A DNA stretch of 13,589 nucleotides from Bacteroidota bacterium (GTDB lineage Bacteria; Spirochaetota; Spirochaetia; JABMQR01): NCBI GenBank assembly GCA_013202335.1, contig JABMQR010000083.1, forward strand, positions 1 to 13,589, in the 5' to 3' direction. The position numbers and the translations under genes are program-made. Each line of letters opens with the position of its first letter. The stretch's first letter is position 1. Shown one piece after another: positions 1 to 6,968 of this stretch. The notes under the pieces were generated by a model, which saw nothing but the letters and a program-made list of their open reading frames with translations, searched no databases and was not told where the DNA came from.

Positions 1-270
1 ACATACAAGAAGAAGAAGCAACCCGAGATACATCAACATTTTTTTCCGCTGCATCTTATCGGCGACCCGTCCGAACCCGAGACTGCTGAAAGCAAAAAAT
101 AGTGATATGCCAGCACCAAATATTCCCATAACCAATAGGCTGGAGTTCTGTTCTGCCAGGCCGCGGGCAACAGTAAAAATTAATATATTCAAAGCTGCAT
201 CATATAACAGAGTTACAACGTATAAAATATCAGACTTACCCTTAGATGTTGATTTTAAAAAAGTAATCAT
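1..270 (-). CDS. MFS transporter, N-terminal part (runs off the left edge)
   Basis: Read from ATG at 270, the frame stays open for 90 codons to the window edge, so only the first two or so membrane segments are seen. Hydrophobic stretches lie at about residues 14-36 and 44-66. They are followed by GRVADKMQRKK (67-77), a good match to the major facilitator superfamily motif A loop between TM2 and TM3 (G-x-x-x-D-x-x-x-R-R/K-K). A new hydrophobic run then starts at 78. A GGAGAA ribosome binding site sits four bases before the ATG. The gene follows the GntR regulator after 14 nt, so the two are probably co-transcribed, and the transporter may import the substrate or export a product of the divergent catabolic operon. 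The substrate cannot be read from this fragment. The MFS assignment is fairly firm. Confidence 0.8.
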   Translation of the reverse strand, partial: MITFLKSTSKGKSDILYVVTLLYDAALNILIFTVARGLAEQNSSLLVMGIFGAGISLFFAFSSLGFGRVADKMQRKKMLMYLGLLLLLVC

Positions 271-284
271 TGATTTCTCCAGTT

Positions 285-947
285 TCAAACTTTATGTTCA
301 TTAGATTTATGAGAAATTGCTGCTTTAGACGCAATACTATTTATATGATTCCGCACAGCTTTTTCTGCTCTATCCGGATCACCCTGAAAAATGATTTCAA
401 TTAGCTGCTCATGATTATCATTTTCAAATTCTGCTTCCCCTGCAAATACAGGACCATTCCATCCACCAGTTGTAAGAAATAATATCGCCGAAATTCTCTC
501 AAACTGTTCGAGCAGAAGGTGGATTTCTGCTTTTTTCACCATTTCACGGTGCAGTAAAAAGTCCTGATATGCCGCATCATCAAAATAATTCTCATCTACC
601 AGCTGATTCAACTCCCTGACCATACCCCGAAGCTCCATGGCATCTTTTTCTGATCTCTTCAGTGATAAAAGGCGGACTGCCTGAATTTCCAGACCTTCAC
701 GAATGATTGTATATTCCTGTATCTCCGGCAATGACAGCTGTCTTACCGTTATACCCTGCTGCGGTTTAACAAGGAGCAGTCCCTCCTGCTCCAATCGTCG
801 AACCGCCTCAGTTACAGGGGCTACGGACATACCAAATTTATCTGCCAGAGACCGCAATGACCACTGAGCATCATGAGTAAATTCTCCGGAAATAACCAGT
901 TTTTTAATTCCCTGATAAGCCTGCTCATTTTTAGTCTTTCTTATCAT
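285..947 (-). CDS. GntR-family transcriptional regulator, FCD subfamily
   Basis: This is a 220-residue protein with an N-terminal winged helix-turn-helix (about 5-70). SLRSLADKFGMSVAPVTEAV followed by RRLEQEGLLLV is the classic GntR signature. The C-terminal all-helical FCD ligand domain (about 75-205) keeps the expected metal-binding set: D129 and H133 (DFLLH), H179 (NDNHE) and H201 (VRNHI). FCD regulators usually bind carboxylic acids and repress a neighbouring catabolic operon. An ATG 13 codons upstream (986) is also in frame, but the ATG at 947 has GGAGAG correctly spaced before it and gives the usual family length, so it was chosen. The gene is divergent from the MttB operon and immediately upstream of the MFS gene. 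A 29-bp palindrome in the shared intergenic region is its likely operator. The ligand is unknown. Confidence 0.9.
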   Translation of the reverse strand: MIRKTKNEQAYQGIKKLVISGEFTHDAQWSLRSLADKFGMSVAPVTEAVRRLEQEGLLLVKPQQGITVRQLSLPEIQEYTIIREGLEIQAVRLLSLKRSEKDAMELRGMVRELNQLVDENYFDDAAYQDFLLHREMVKKAEIHLLLEQFERISAILFLTTGGWNGPVFAGEAEFENDNHEQLIEIIFQGDPDRAEKAVRNHINSIASKAAISHKSNEHKV

Positions 948-976
948 CAAATTCTCTCCGATACATGTGTCAATTT

Positions 977-997
977 CATTATTCATTATTCATTATT
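977..997. repeat. Three tandem copies of CATTATT
   Basis: Three perfect 7-bp units lie head to tail (977-983, 984-990, 991-997) between the promoter region and the start of the GntR gene. On the minus strand each unit carries an ATG. The repeats are upstream of the ribosome binding site chosen for the regulator, so they probably lie in its leader or promoter. Seven-base units are not a multiple of three, so copy-number change would shift any reading frame that began there. Confidence 0.8.
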
Positions 998-1015
998 CAA
1001 ATAATGACATATTTC

Positions 1016-1044
1016 TTGACTGCATATAAAACTGTTGATATAGT
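1016..1044 (+). promoter_or_regulatory. Sigma70-type promoter of the MttB-to-CoA-transferase operon
   Basis: TTGACT (1016-1021) and TATAGT (1039-1044) are separated by exactly 17 bp, close to the consensus -35 and -10 boxes. Transcription would start near 1051, directly at the left edge of the operator palindrome. No comparably good promoter is seen for the minus-strand regulator gene. Confidence 0.7.
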
Positions 1045-1052
1045 AAACCCAC

Positions 1053-1081
1053 ATACTGTCATGACAGTGTCATGACAGTAT
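1053..1081. promoter_or_regulatory. Perfect 29-bp palindrome, probable GntR/FCD operator
   Basis: Two 14-bp arms are exact inverse complements around a single central G at 1067. Each arm contains TGTCATGACA (1057-1066 and 1068-1077), itself a perfect 10-bp palindrome. The two sites are centred 11 bp apart, about one helical turn, so two dimers could bind on one face. The element begins right at the predicted transcription start of the plus-strand operon, a position suited to repression. Assigning it to the GntR protein at 285-947 is inference from position and symmetry. Confidence 0.75.
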
Positions 1082-1246
1082 ACTAGTAGAAAAAGTCTGA
1101 TCATGCAAGGAATTGAGAAAATTAAATGAACTTGTCATATGATAAAACATCACCAGTACAGAAAGGACATTTGCGGCCGAATAGCCGGATGTATCAACTT
1201 GGAAATTGCACCTATTCTGCAATAAAGCTCGCAAAAGGAAAAATAT
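1082..1246 (+). other. Untranslated leader with two small hairpins
   Basis: The stretch between the operator and the first gene holds no convincing open reading frame. Two short foldable elements are visible. One is a two-part stem at 1167-1192 (ACAT/ATGT outside, CGGC/GCCG inside). The other is a 6-bp stem ATTGCA/TGCAAT with a 7-nt loop at 1205-1223. AAAGGA (1234-1239), seven bases before the ATG, is the ribosome binding site. I recognise no known riboswitch class here. Confidence 0.35.
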
Positions 1247-2719
1247 ATGGGAAATCTTAGTCTATCTGTATTATCACAAAATGAAATCGAACAAATTCAT
1301 CAAAATACCCTGAGAATTTTTGAAACAACGGGTTTCAAGGTATATCATCCGGAAACCCTCTCAAAATTCAAAAAGCTGGGTGCGCTGGTTGATGAACAGA
1401 GTAGCACCATCAAACCACCTACAAAACTCATAAAAGAACTGTTGAAAGTTGCTCCGTCAAATATATCCCTAGGCGGGATAAACGGTAAGAAACTTCAGGC
1501 CGGTGGAGAGAATGTCTATTATACATCCCTAATCCTGGATCCCTTTGTGGTAGATTGGGATGATGGAATCAGACTTCCGAATCTTGCAGATGTTAAGAAA
1601 AATACCATTATCGGTGAATCTCTGGATTCTGTTTCCATTATGATGCGCATGCAGAATCCTGTCACAGACGTACCTGGATCTGATAGTTATTATAGAACTA
1701 TGGAGACATTCCTCTCCAATATGACAAAGCACATCTCTGCTTACCCGGATAATGAACAGAACTGCAGAGACTGGATTGATGCCGCTCAGGTTATTGCTGA
1801 TGCTTCAGGCCGCAGCTCCGAACAACCGCCTCTTCTTAGCATAGCAATGGCAGTTCTCAGTCCGCTTGCAGTAAACGGTACCAATATTGAGATAATGAAA
1901 ATGGCTATGGAAAATGGATATCCTATTCTTTCAACGGTATGTCCAATGGCAGGCTCCACCTCCCCCTACAGCATTGCCGGCACTTTCCTTCAGGCAAATA
2001 TTGAGGCTTTAATCCCCGTTATTATTGCCCAGGCTTACAAACCGGGACATCCTGTTTTTTACGGAGTCGGTCCCTCAGTAACAAATATGCAGACAGGAAA
2101 AGATCTCTACTACCGATCGGAAAAAATGCTCTTTAAAATAATGGCAAATCAGATGAGTACCTTTTACGGTTTACCAAGCTCAGGTGAGGCCGGAGGATCT
2201 CTTACGCATCTGCCGGATATACAAAATGGTGCAGAAAGTTTCTCCTTTTTATTGGCATCCCATGCCTGGAAACAGAATATAATCGGCGGACTGGGAAGCT
2301 TCGGTAATGCAAACGGCATGTCCAGTGAACAAATTGTTATGCAGTGTGGATTGATTGATATGGCAAAATACCTCTCGAAAGGTGTTGATTTCACCGGAGA
2401 AAAGAGTGGTGTTACCTCTATTGAGCAGACAGGTCCAGGCGGAAATTTTCTTATGGACGATCTAACCCTCTCTCTTCTTAGAGATTCCGAAGAGTTCTTC
2501 CACTCCCCCTATATGGATTTAACCGGCGAGTCCTCTGAAGCTGAAACTAATTCTAAATCTAAAACCGGATCATCAAAAAGCATGCTGGAGATTGCTCACC
2601 AGAAAGTAATTGATTTGCAAAACTCGTATGTCCCCAAGGTTCCCGGAAAAGTCATTGAAAGAATAAAACATTTTTTCTATGATAAATATCAGAATAAAGA
2701 AGTAAGCCGATTGGATTAG
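1247..2719 (+). CDS. MttB-superfamily (trimethylamine methyltransferase-like, COG5598) protein without pyrrolysine
   Basis: This 490-residue protein has MttB-superfamily features: the N-terminal LSQNEIEQIHQNTLRIFETTG, GALVD (45-49), PMAGSTSPYSIAGT (233-246), and the distal half including GGLGSFGNANGMSSEQIVM (347-365) and TGPGGNFL (395-402). Characterised members move a methyl group from a quaternary or tertiary amine to a corrinoid protein. True MttB uses pyrrolysine encoded by an in-frame TAG. Here the frame has no internal stop, so it belongs with the non-Pyl branch, which includes the glycine betaine, proline betaine and carnitine enzymes MtgB, MtpB and MtcB. No corrinoid protein gene lies nearby. 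A Ser/Gly/Lys-rich stretch (427-446) sits near the C-terminus, and the His-Thr pair I recall after GGxFL in relatives is LT here. AAAGGA supports the ATG at 1247. It is the first gene of the operon. Substrate unproven. Confidence 0.85.
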   Translation: MGNLSLSVLSQNEIEQIHQNTLRIFETTGFKVYHPETLSKFKKLGALVDEQSSTIKPPTKLIKELLKVAPSNISLGGINGKKLQAGGENVYYTSLILDPFVVDWDDGIRLPNLADVKKNTIIGESLDSVSIMMRMQNPVTDVPGSDSYYRTMETFLSNMTKHISAYPDNEQNCRDWIDAAQVIADASGRSSEQPPLLSIAMAVLSPLAVNGTNIEIMKMAMENGYPILSTVCPMAGSTSPYSIAGTFLQANIEALIPVIIAQAYKPGHPVFYGVGPSVTNMQTGKDLYYRSEKMLFKIMANQMSTFYGLPSSGEAGGSLTHLPDIQNGAESFSFLLASHAWKQNIIGGLGSFGNANGMSSEQIVMQCGLIDMAKYLSKGVDFTGEKSGVTSIEQTGPGGNFLMDDLTLSLLRDSEEFFHSPYMDLTGESSEAETNSKSKTGSSKSMLEIAHQKVIDLQNSYVPKVPGKVIERIKHFFYDKYQNKEVSRLD

Positions 2720-2729
2720 GAGAAGTATT

Positions 2730-3545
2730 ATGGATAGAACAAAAAAGATCACAACCGCAAAGGATGTAGCAAAAATATTTGAAGAGATCGCTCCGCTGGA
2801 TTCCGGAGTACCCGGAGATGAACTGGGATTTGTCTTTGGTGATCCGGAAATTCAGGTAACAGGCCTTGGATGTGTGTGGTGTGTACATCTGGAGAGTATA
2901 CAGCAGTGCATTGAAAACAATATTAATATGATTATTTGCCACGAAAGTGCATGGTTATATAGCCAAACAAGTCCCTGGTATAATGCCCCGGACGATTCTC
3001 ACATTATTCCCAATCAAAAAAGGCGGGAACTGCTGAAAAAACACGGAATTACCGTTTATCGAAGTCACTCCAACTGGGATGCATTGCCCGTTAATGGAAT
3101 AGCTGATAGTGCCGTTACGGCCTTGGGAATAGCGGGTTTAAAGACCATAAGCCGGCAAAAGTTTTTCTCTGTAATGGAACTGCCGAAAACAATGACTATA
3201 CAGGAACTTCAGAAACATGTTGAAACAGGATTGGGATATGGCGGGTGCCGTCTATTTGGTAATAAAAATAAGCAAATAGATCGTTTTGCTTTTCTCATTG
3301 GAGGTTTTGGCGAAAATCAGCTGCATATGCCTCAGACAGCAATGGAACTGGGGGCAGAAGCCATAATTATCGGAGAGATGAGTGAATTCATTGTTCTTGC
3401 CTCTCTTGATATGGGACTTCCGGTTATTGAGTCGTTGCACAGTGTAAGTGAAATTCCGGGAATTAAACGTCAGGCAGCGATTCTTACCGATCAGTTTCCT
3501 GAACTTCCGGTGAAGTATGTCCCCAGTGGGATTACTTCTATTTAG
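2730..3545 (+). CDS. NIF3-like dinuclear metal-centre protein
   Basis: The 271-residue protein shows the three NIF3 (DUF34) landmarks in order: MIICHES (67-73) in place of the usual IxxHH, YRSHSNWDALPVNGIADS (110-127) with the aspartate ligand D117, and ESLHSVSE (234-241), where H237 and E241 match the C-terminal ligands His and Glu of E. coli YbgI. The first histidine of the HH pair appears to be Cys70, leaving H71. The family has a conserved two-metal site but no settled general function; some members are labelled GTP cyclohydrolase type 2-like. AGGAG overlaps the stop codon of the MttB gene and the gap is only 10 nt, so the two are translationally linked. This suggests the protein serves the same pathway, perhaps as a hydrolase or metal-dependent helper. 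Confidence 0.85.
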   Translation: MDRTKKITTAKDVAKIFEEIAPLDSGVPGDELGFVFGDPEIQVTGLGCVWCVHLESIQQCIENNINMIICHESAWLYSQTSPWYNAPDDSHIIPNQKRRELLKKHGITVYRSHSNWDALPVNGIADSAVTALGIAGLKTISRQKFFSVMELPKTMTIQELQKHVETGLGYGGCRLFGNKNKQIDRFAFLIGGFGENQLHMPQTAMELGAEAIIIGEMSEFIVLASLDMGLPVIESLHSVSEIPGIKRQAAILTDQFPELPVKYVPSGITSI

Positions 3546-3577
3546 CTGCATAATTACCTTGATTTGTTTCTTCACAG

Positions 3578-4150
3578 ATGATATTGTTCTCTATGGAAGA
3601 ACAGTCAATCAGTGAAAACATACAAAGAATCAGAAAAAAGTGTGGATTAACACTCACCGAAGTTGCTCAAAAAGCAAAAATCACTAAAAGTAATCTTTCC
3701 AAAATTGAGAATGGACACATTTCTACACCTATCTCTACCCTAATTAGAATCGCTGAAGTGTTGACTGTTCCTTTATCTCATTTTTTTACTGAACCGGAGG
3801 AGAATCCTCCCTATATATTAACAAGAAAGGGAAAAGGAAAAATCTTTGCACGTGAAGGAGTTCAATTCGGATACTCTTATCAATCCCTCTCTTTGGGTAT
3901 GTGGAATAAAAAACTTGAACCTTTTATATTAACAATTCCCCCTGAGGTTAAATCTGATGATCGCTTTCAACATGAAAGCGAAGAGTTTGTCTATATGGTT
4001 TCCGGGAGAATTGAATTCATTTTAGGCGATCAGATTCTCATTCTTGAATCGGGAGACTCTTTACTATTTGATTCAAGTATAAAACATATTGGGAAGTCAT
4101 TGGATAACAAACCAGCAACACTATTGTGTGTGTTTCTTCAGAGCGAATAA
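3578..4150 (+). CDS. XRE-type HTH regulator with C-terminal cupin domain
   Basis: The protein (190 residues) has an XRE helix-turn-helix at about 14-70, with LTEVAQKAKITKSNLSKIEN as recognition region. It is followed by a small cupin domain (about 115-188) with FQHESEEFVYMVSGRIEF and LESGDSLLFDSSIKH, so H132, E136 and H170 are plausible ligands. Such regulators bind small metabolites in the cupin and often control amine, amino-acid or fatty-acid genes. The start is uncertain: ATG at 3578 and ATG at 3593 (residue 6) are both possible, and neither has a strong ribosome binding site. The gene lies inside the catabolic operon, 32 nt after the NIF3 gene and 26 nt before the thiolase. It may autoregulate the operon or control genes elsewhere. 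Confidence 0.88.
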   Translation: MILFSMEEQSISENIQRIRKKCGLTLTEVAQKAKITKSNLSKIENGHISTPISTLIRIAEVLTVPLSHFFTEPEENPPYILTRKGKGKIFAREGVQFGYSYQSLSLGMWNKKLEPFILTIPPEVKSDDRFQHESEEFVYMVSGRIEFILGDQILILESGDSLLFDSSIKHIGKSLDNKPATLLCVFLQSE

Positions 4151-4176
4151 AAGCAGGTATTACGGGAGTAATTGTG

Positions 4177-5352
4177 ATGAATCAAAAAAAAGTAGTTATT
4201 GTCAGCGCCGTACGGTCACCAATAGGACGGTTTTGCGGCACCCTATCAAACTTTACCAACATCGACTTGGGAGCAATTGTTATTGCTGAAGCCGTTAAAC
4301 GAGCTAAGGGTGTAACAGCAAATGATATCAATGAGGTTATTATGGGCTGCATTATGCAGACAGAACCCCGTGGAAATCCTGCCAGGGAGGCCCTGCTACG
4401 GGCGGAATTACCCATCAGCATCCCGGCTTATACGGTAAATAAAAATTGTGCGTCCTCAATAAAAAGCATAACATTGGGGGCAGCCTCTATTATGCTTGGT
4501 GAAAATGATATGGTAGTGGCCGGCGGAATGGAAAGCATGACCAACGCTCCACACCTCCTGAGAAAGGCCCGGAGCGGCTATCGTTTAGGACACTCTGAAG
4601 TATTTGATTTTTTAACAGATACCCTTGAAGGGATGGGTTTAACTGCAGAAAGATTAGCTGAACAATATGCTATAAACAGAGATGAACAGGATCAATTTGC
4701 CTGTAGCAGCCAAATAAAAGCCGCAAAAGCACAGCAGCAGCATAAATTCACCGAAGAAATTGTCCCTATCCTCATCCCTCAAAAAAGAAAAGATCCAATT
4801 CTCTTTACCAGTGATGAAGGAATCAGGGCAGACAGCAGTGTGGACAAACTTGCTAAACTGCAGCCTGCTTTTACCCGTGACGGGACCGTGACTGCCGGAA
4901 ACTCCTCCACACTCAGTGATGGTGCAGCAGCCATGGTCTTAATGTCTGAAGAGCGAGCAGAGCAGCTTAATATTAAACCATTGGTACGGATTGTTGATTG
5001 GACTTCTACCGGATGTGCTCCTGAAATAATGGGTATTGGACCGGTAGCCGCTGTAAATAAACTGTGTAAGCGAAACGCTCTCACTATCGACGATTTTGAT
5101 CTGATTGAGTTAAACGAAGCCTTTGCTGCTCAATCAATTGCAGTAATAAAAGAGCTGGGAATAGATACCACAAAGTGTAATGTAAATGGTGGAGCTATCG
5201 CACATGGACACCCGGTAGGTGCAACGGGGGCTATTCTAATTATAAAACTGATCAATGAACTTAAGCGCAGAAAACTAAAAAGAGGTCTGGTAACCCTTTG
5301 TGTCGGTGGAGGTCAGGGAATGGCTTTATATATTGAAAATTACCAGGATTAG
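4177..5352 (+). CDS. Thiolase (acetyl-CoA C-acetyltransferase type)
   Basis: This 391-residue enzyme has the full thiolase catalytic set: nucleophile C91 (VNKNCASSIKS), H343 (GGAIAHGHPVGATGA) and C375 (LCVGGGQGMAL). GGMESMTNAPHLL (116-128) and ELNEAFAAQ (311-319) are also typical of the degradative/biosynthetic acetoacetyl-CoA thiolases. It should split a 3-ketoacyl-CoA into acetyl-CoA and a shortened acyl-CoA, or run in reverse. The frame is open further upstream (ATG at 4126, inside the regulator gene), but ATG 4177 has GGGAG eight bases before it and gives the standard N-terminus, so it was chosen. It starts the enzymatic block of four genes. With the dehydrogenase next door the natural role is the last step of a short beta-oxidation sequence. 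Confidence 0.93.
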   Translation: MNQKKVVIVSAVRSPIGRFCGTLSNFTNIDLGAIVIAEAVKRAKGVTANDINEVIMGCIMQTEPRGNPAREALLRAELPISIPAYTVNKNCASSIKSITLGAASIMLGENDMVVAGGMESMTNAPHLLRKARSGYRLGHSEVFDFLTDTLEGMGLTAERLAEQYAINRDEQDQFACSSQIKAAKAQQQHKFTEEIVPILIPQKRKDPILFTSDEGIRADSSVDKLAKLQPAFTRDGTVTAGNSSTLSDGAAAMVLMSEERAEQLNIKPLVRIVDWTSTGCAPEIMGIGPVAAVNKLCKRNALTIDDFDLIELNEAFAAQSIAVIKELGIDTTKCNVNGGAIAHGHPVGATGAILIIKLINELKRRKLKRGLVTLCVGGGQGMALYIENYQD

Positions 5353-5371
5353 TACAAAAAGGATGTATGGT

Positions 5372-6220
5372 ATGAAAATAAAAAATATTATGGTTATCGG
5401 TGCCGGTCTGATGGGTAGAGGTATAGCTGAGGTAGCAGCAATAGCCGGTTATTCTGTTTATTGGTATGAAAATAACAGTGAAATTGGAACCAAATCGTAT
5501 ACCGTATTAAAAGCCAGCCTGAGCAAGGCTGTTGATAAGGGAAAAATAGATCAATCAGATAAAGAAAAGGCATTAAAAAACATTACTTTAGTAGATACTT
5601 TAGCTGTTGCTGTACAGGCTGATATGGTAATTGAAGCTATCACCGAAAAGATATCCCTAAAGACAGATCTATTTATTGAATTGGATGCTGTGTGTAAAGA
5701 ACATACTGTCTTTGCCAGCAACACCTCATCACTTTCCATTACCGAATTAGCGGCTTGTACAAAAAGAGCTGATAAATTTATTGGGCTTCATTTTTTCAGC
5801 CCTGTCCCGGTGATGAAACTGGTAGAAATTATTAAAGGTGCAGGAAGTTCAGAACAGACCTGTAATGCCGCACAGGAAGTTGTTGAAGCAATGAACAAAG
5901 AGTTTATACATGCTCCGGATTATCCGGGATTTCTCGTCAACAGAATATTAATGGTGATGCTGAATGAAGCTTTTAACTGTGTCAGAGATGGGATGCTGCC
6001 GGAAGACATCGACAAAGGGATGACTTTGGGCTGCAATATGCCGATGGGTCCATTAGCATTAGCAGATTTTGTGGGGTTGGATATCTGTTATTCGGTACTA
6101 ACAATATTATACGAAGGTTATGGGGATACTAAATATAAACCCTCACCTTTACTAAAAAACATGGTGAATGCGGGTTACCTGGGGAAAAAAACAGGAAAAG
6201 GATTTTATACTTATGATTAA
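5372..6220 (+). CDS. hbd: 3-hydroxybutyryl-CoA dehydrogenase
   Basis: This NAD(P)-dependent enzyme oxidises (S)-3-hydroxyacyl-CoA to 3-ketoacyl-CoA. The Rossmann motif GAGLMGRGIAE is at residues 10-20. The catalytic residues S119 (SNTSS), H140 (LHFFSP), E152 and N190 (PGFLVNRIL) have the same mutual spacing as in the characterised family. The protein ends with the usual GKKTGKGFYTYD. Length is 282 residues, the standard size for clostridial-type Hbd. Of several in-frame ATGs, 5372 was chosen because AAAAGGA lies eight bases upstream. It follows the thiolase by 19 nt and overlaps the next gene by 8 nt. Carnitine dehydrogenases are related proteins, so a substrate with a 3-hydroxyl on a quaternary amine is possible, but the motifs alone fit ordinary 3-hydroxybutyryl-CoA. 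Confidence 0.92.
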   Translation: MKIKNIMVIGAGLMGRGIAEVAAIAGYSVYWYENNSEIGTKSYTVLKASLSKAVDKGKIDQSDKEKALKNITLVDTLAVAVQADMVIEAITEKISLKTDLFIELDAVCKEHTVFASNTSSLSITELAACTKRADKFIGLHFFSPVPVMKLVEIIKGAGSSEQTCNAAQEVVEAMNKEFIHAPDYPGFLVNRILMVMLNEAFNCVRDGMLPEDIDKGMTLGCNMPMGPLALADFVGLDICYSVLTILYEGYGDTKYKPSPLLKNMVNAGYLGKKTGKGFYTYD

Positions 6221-6968
6221 GATTGATTTGAAAGGAAAAACAGCACTGGTAACAGGCGGAAGTCAAGGATTGGGAAAATCTATTTGTCAAAAATTGAGTG
6301 AAGCCGGTGCAAATATTATCGTCAATTATTTCGCTGATGATAAAGGATTAAACAAAGCAGCGGCTGAAAATACCATACTCTCCCTCTCATTCCCCCGGAA
6401 TGCAATCGCTCTAACTGCAGATGTCCGTGATCCATTGCAGATAAAAGAGATGCTTAAAAAAGGTGTTGCGGCTCTGGGTGGTTTGGATATTGTGGTTAAC
6501 AATGCCGGTATTGTTCAGGATAGAACGCATGCAAAAATGGATTATGATCAATGGCACAATGTTATCGATACCAATCTTACCGGTGTATTCAATATTTGTA
6601 AGGAATCATCTCCTTATCTCAAGGAGAAAGGGAGAATAATTAACATCTCCTCCATTTCAGCATTCATTGGACTCTATGGACAAAGTAATTATGCCGCCGC
6701 AAAAGCAGGTCTTATCGGATTAACCAAAGTTCTCTGTAAAGAGATGGCGAAACGGGAGATAACGGTAAATGCTATTGCTCCAGGAGTAATTACATCCGAG
6801 ATGTCCGGAACCATTCCGGAAGAGTATATGAATGAGATGTGCAAACAAATTCCATTAAAGCGAATTGGTGATCCGGAAGAGGTTGCTAATTTGATTCTGT
6901 TCTTAAGCAGTAATCTGGCAAATTATATAACCGGCCAAACTATTCACATCAATGGCGGATGGATCTAG
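6213..6968 (+). CDS. Short-chain dehydrogenase/reductase, FabG/PhaB-like
   Basis: This 251-residue classical SDR has the cofactor motif TGGSQGLGK (14-22), NNAG (96-99) and the catalytic tetrad N121, S147, Y160 and K164 (YAAAK). It ends with a typical HINGGW tail. Relatives interconvert 3-ketoacyl and (R)-3-hydroxyacyl thioesters (FabG, PhaB) or oxidise other secondary alcohols. The start at 6213 lies inside the end of the dehydrogenase gene, giving an 8-nt overlap, with AAAGGA ten bases upstream. Its own stop overlaps the CoA-transferase start by 10 nt, so the three genes are translationally coupled. In this setting it may handle the opposite stereoisomer from the Hbd enzyme, or be an independent oxidoreductase. 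The exact substrate is not determined. Confidence 0.9.
   Translation: MIKIDLKGKTALVTGGSQGLGKSICQKLSEAGANIIVNYFADDKGLNKAAAENTILSLSFPRNAIALTADVRDPLQIKEMLKKGVAALGGLDIVVNNAGIVQDRTHAKMDYDQWHNVIDTNLTGVFNICKESSPYLKEKGRIINISSISAFIGLYGQSNYAAAKAGLIGLTKVLCKEMAKREITVNAIAPGVITSEMSGTIPEEYMNEMCKQIPLKRIGDPEEVANLILFLSSNLANYITGQTIHINGGWI

Noticed and set aside
107..304. Small plus-strand reading frame at the left end
   Set aside because: It is the antisense of the MFS gene, whose minus-strand frame shows clear membrane segments and motif A.
948..986. Upstream ATG at 986 as the GntR start
   Set aside because: It adds 13 residues not typical of the family and lies within tandem repeats; the ATG at 947 has a good ribosome binding site.
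1082..1246. Cobalamin or other known riboswitch in the leader
   Set aside because: The leader is short and I see no conserved riboswitch core, only two small hairpins.
1247..2719. Pyrrolysine (TAG) readthrough in the MttB-like gene
   Set aside because: The frame is open for 490 codons with no internal TAG and ends at a normal TAG followed closely by the next gene's start.
4126..4176. Longer thiolase start overlapping the XRE-cupin gene
   Set aside because: The thiolase N-terminus (KKVVIVSAVRSPIGRF) begins right after ATG 4177, which also has GGGAG at proper spacing.
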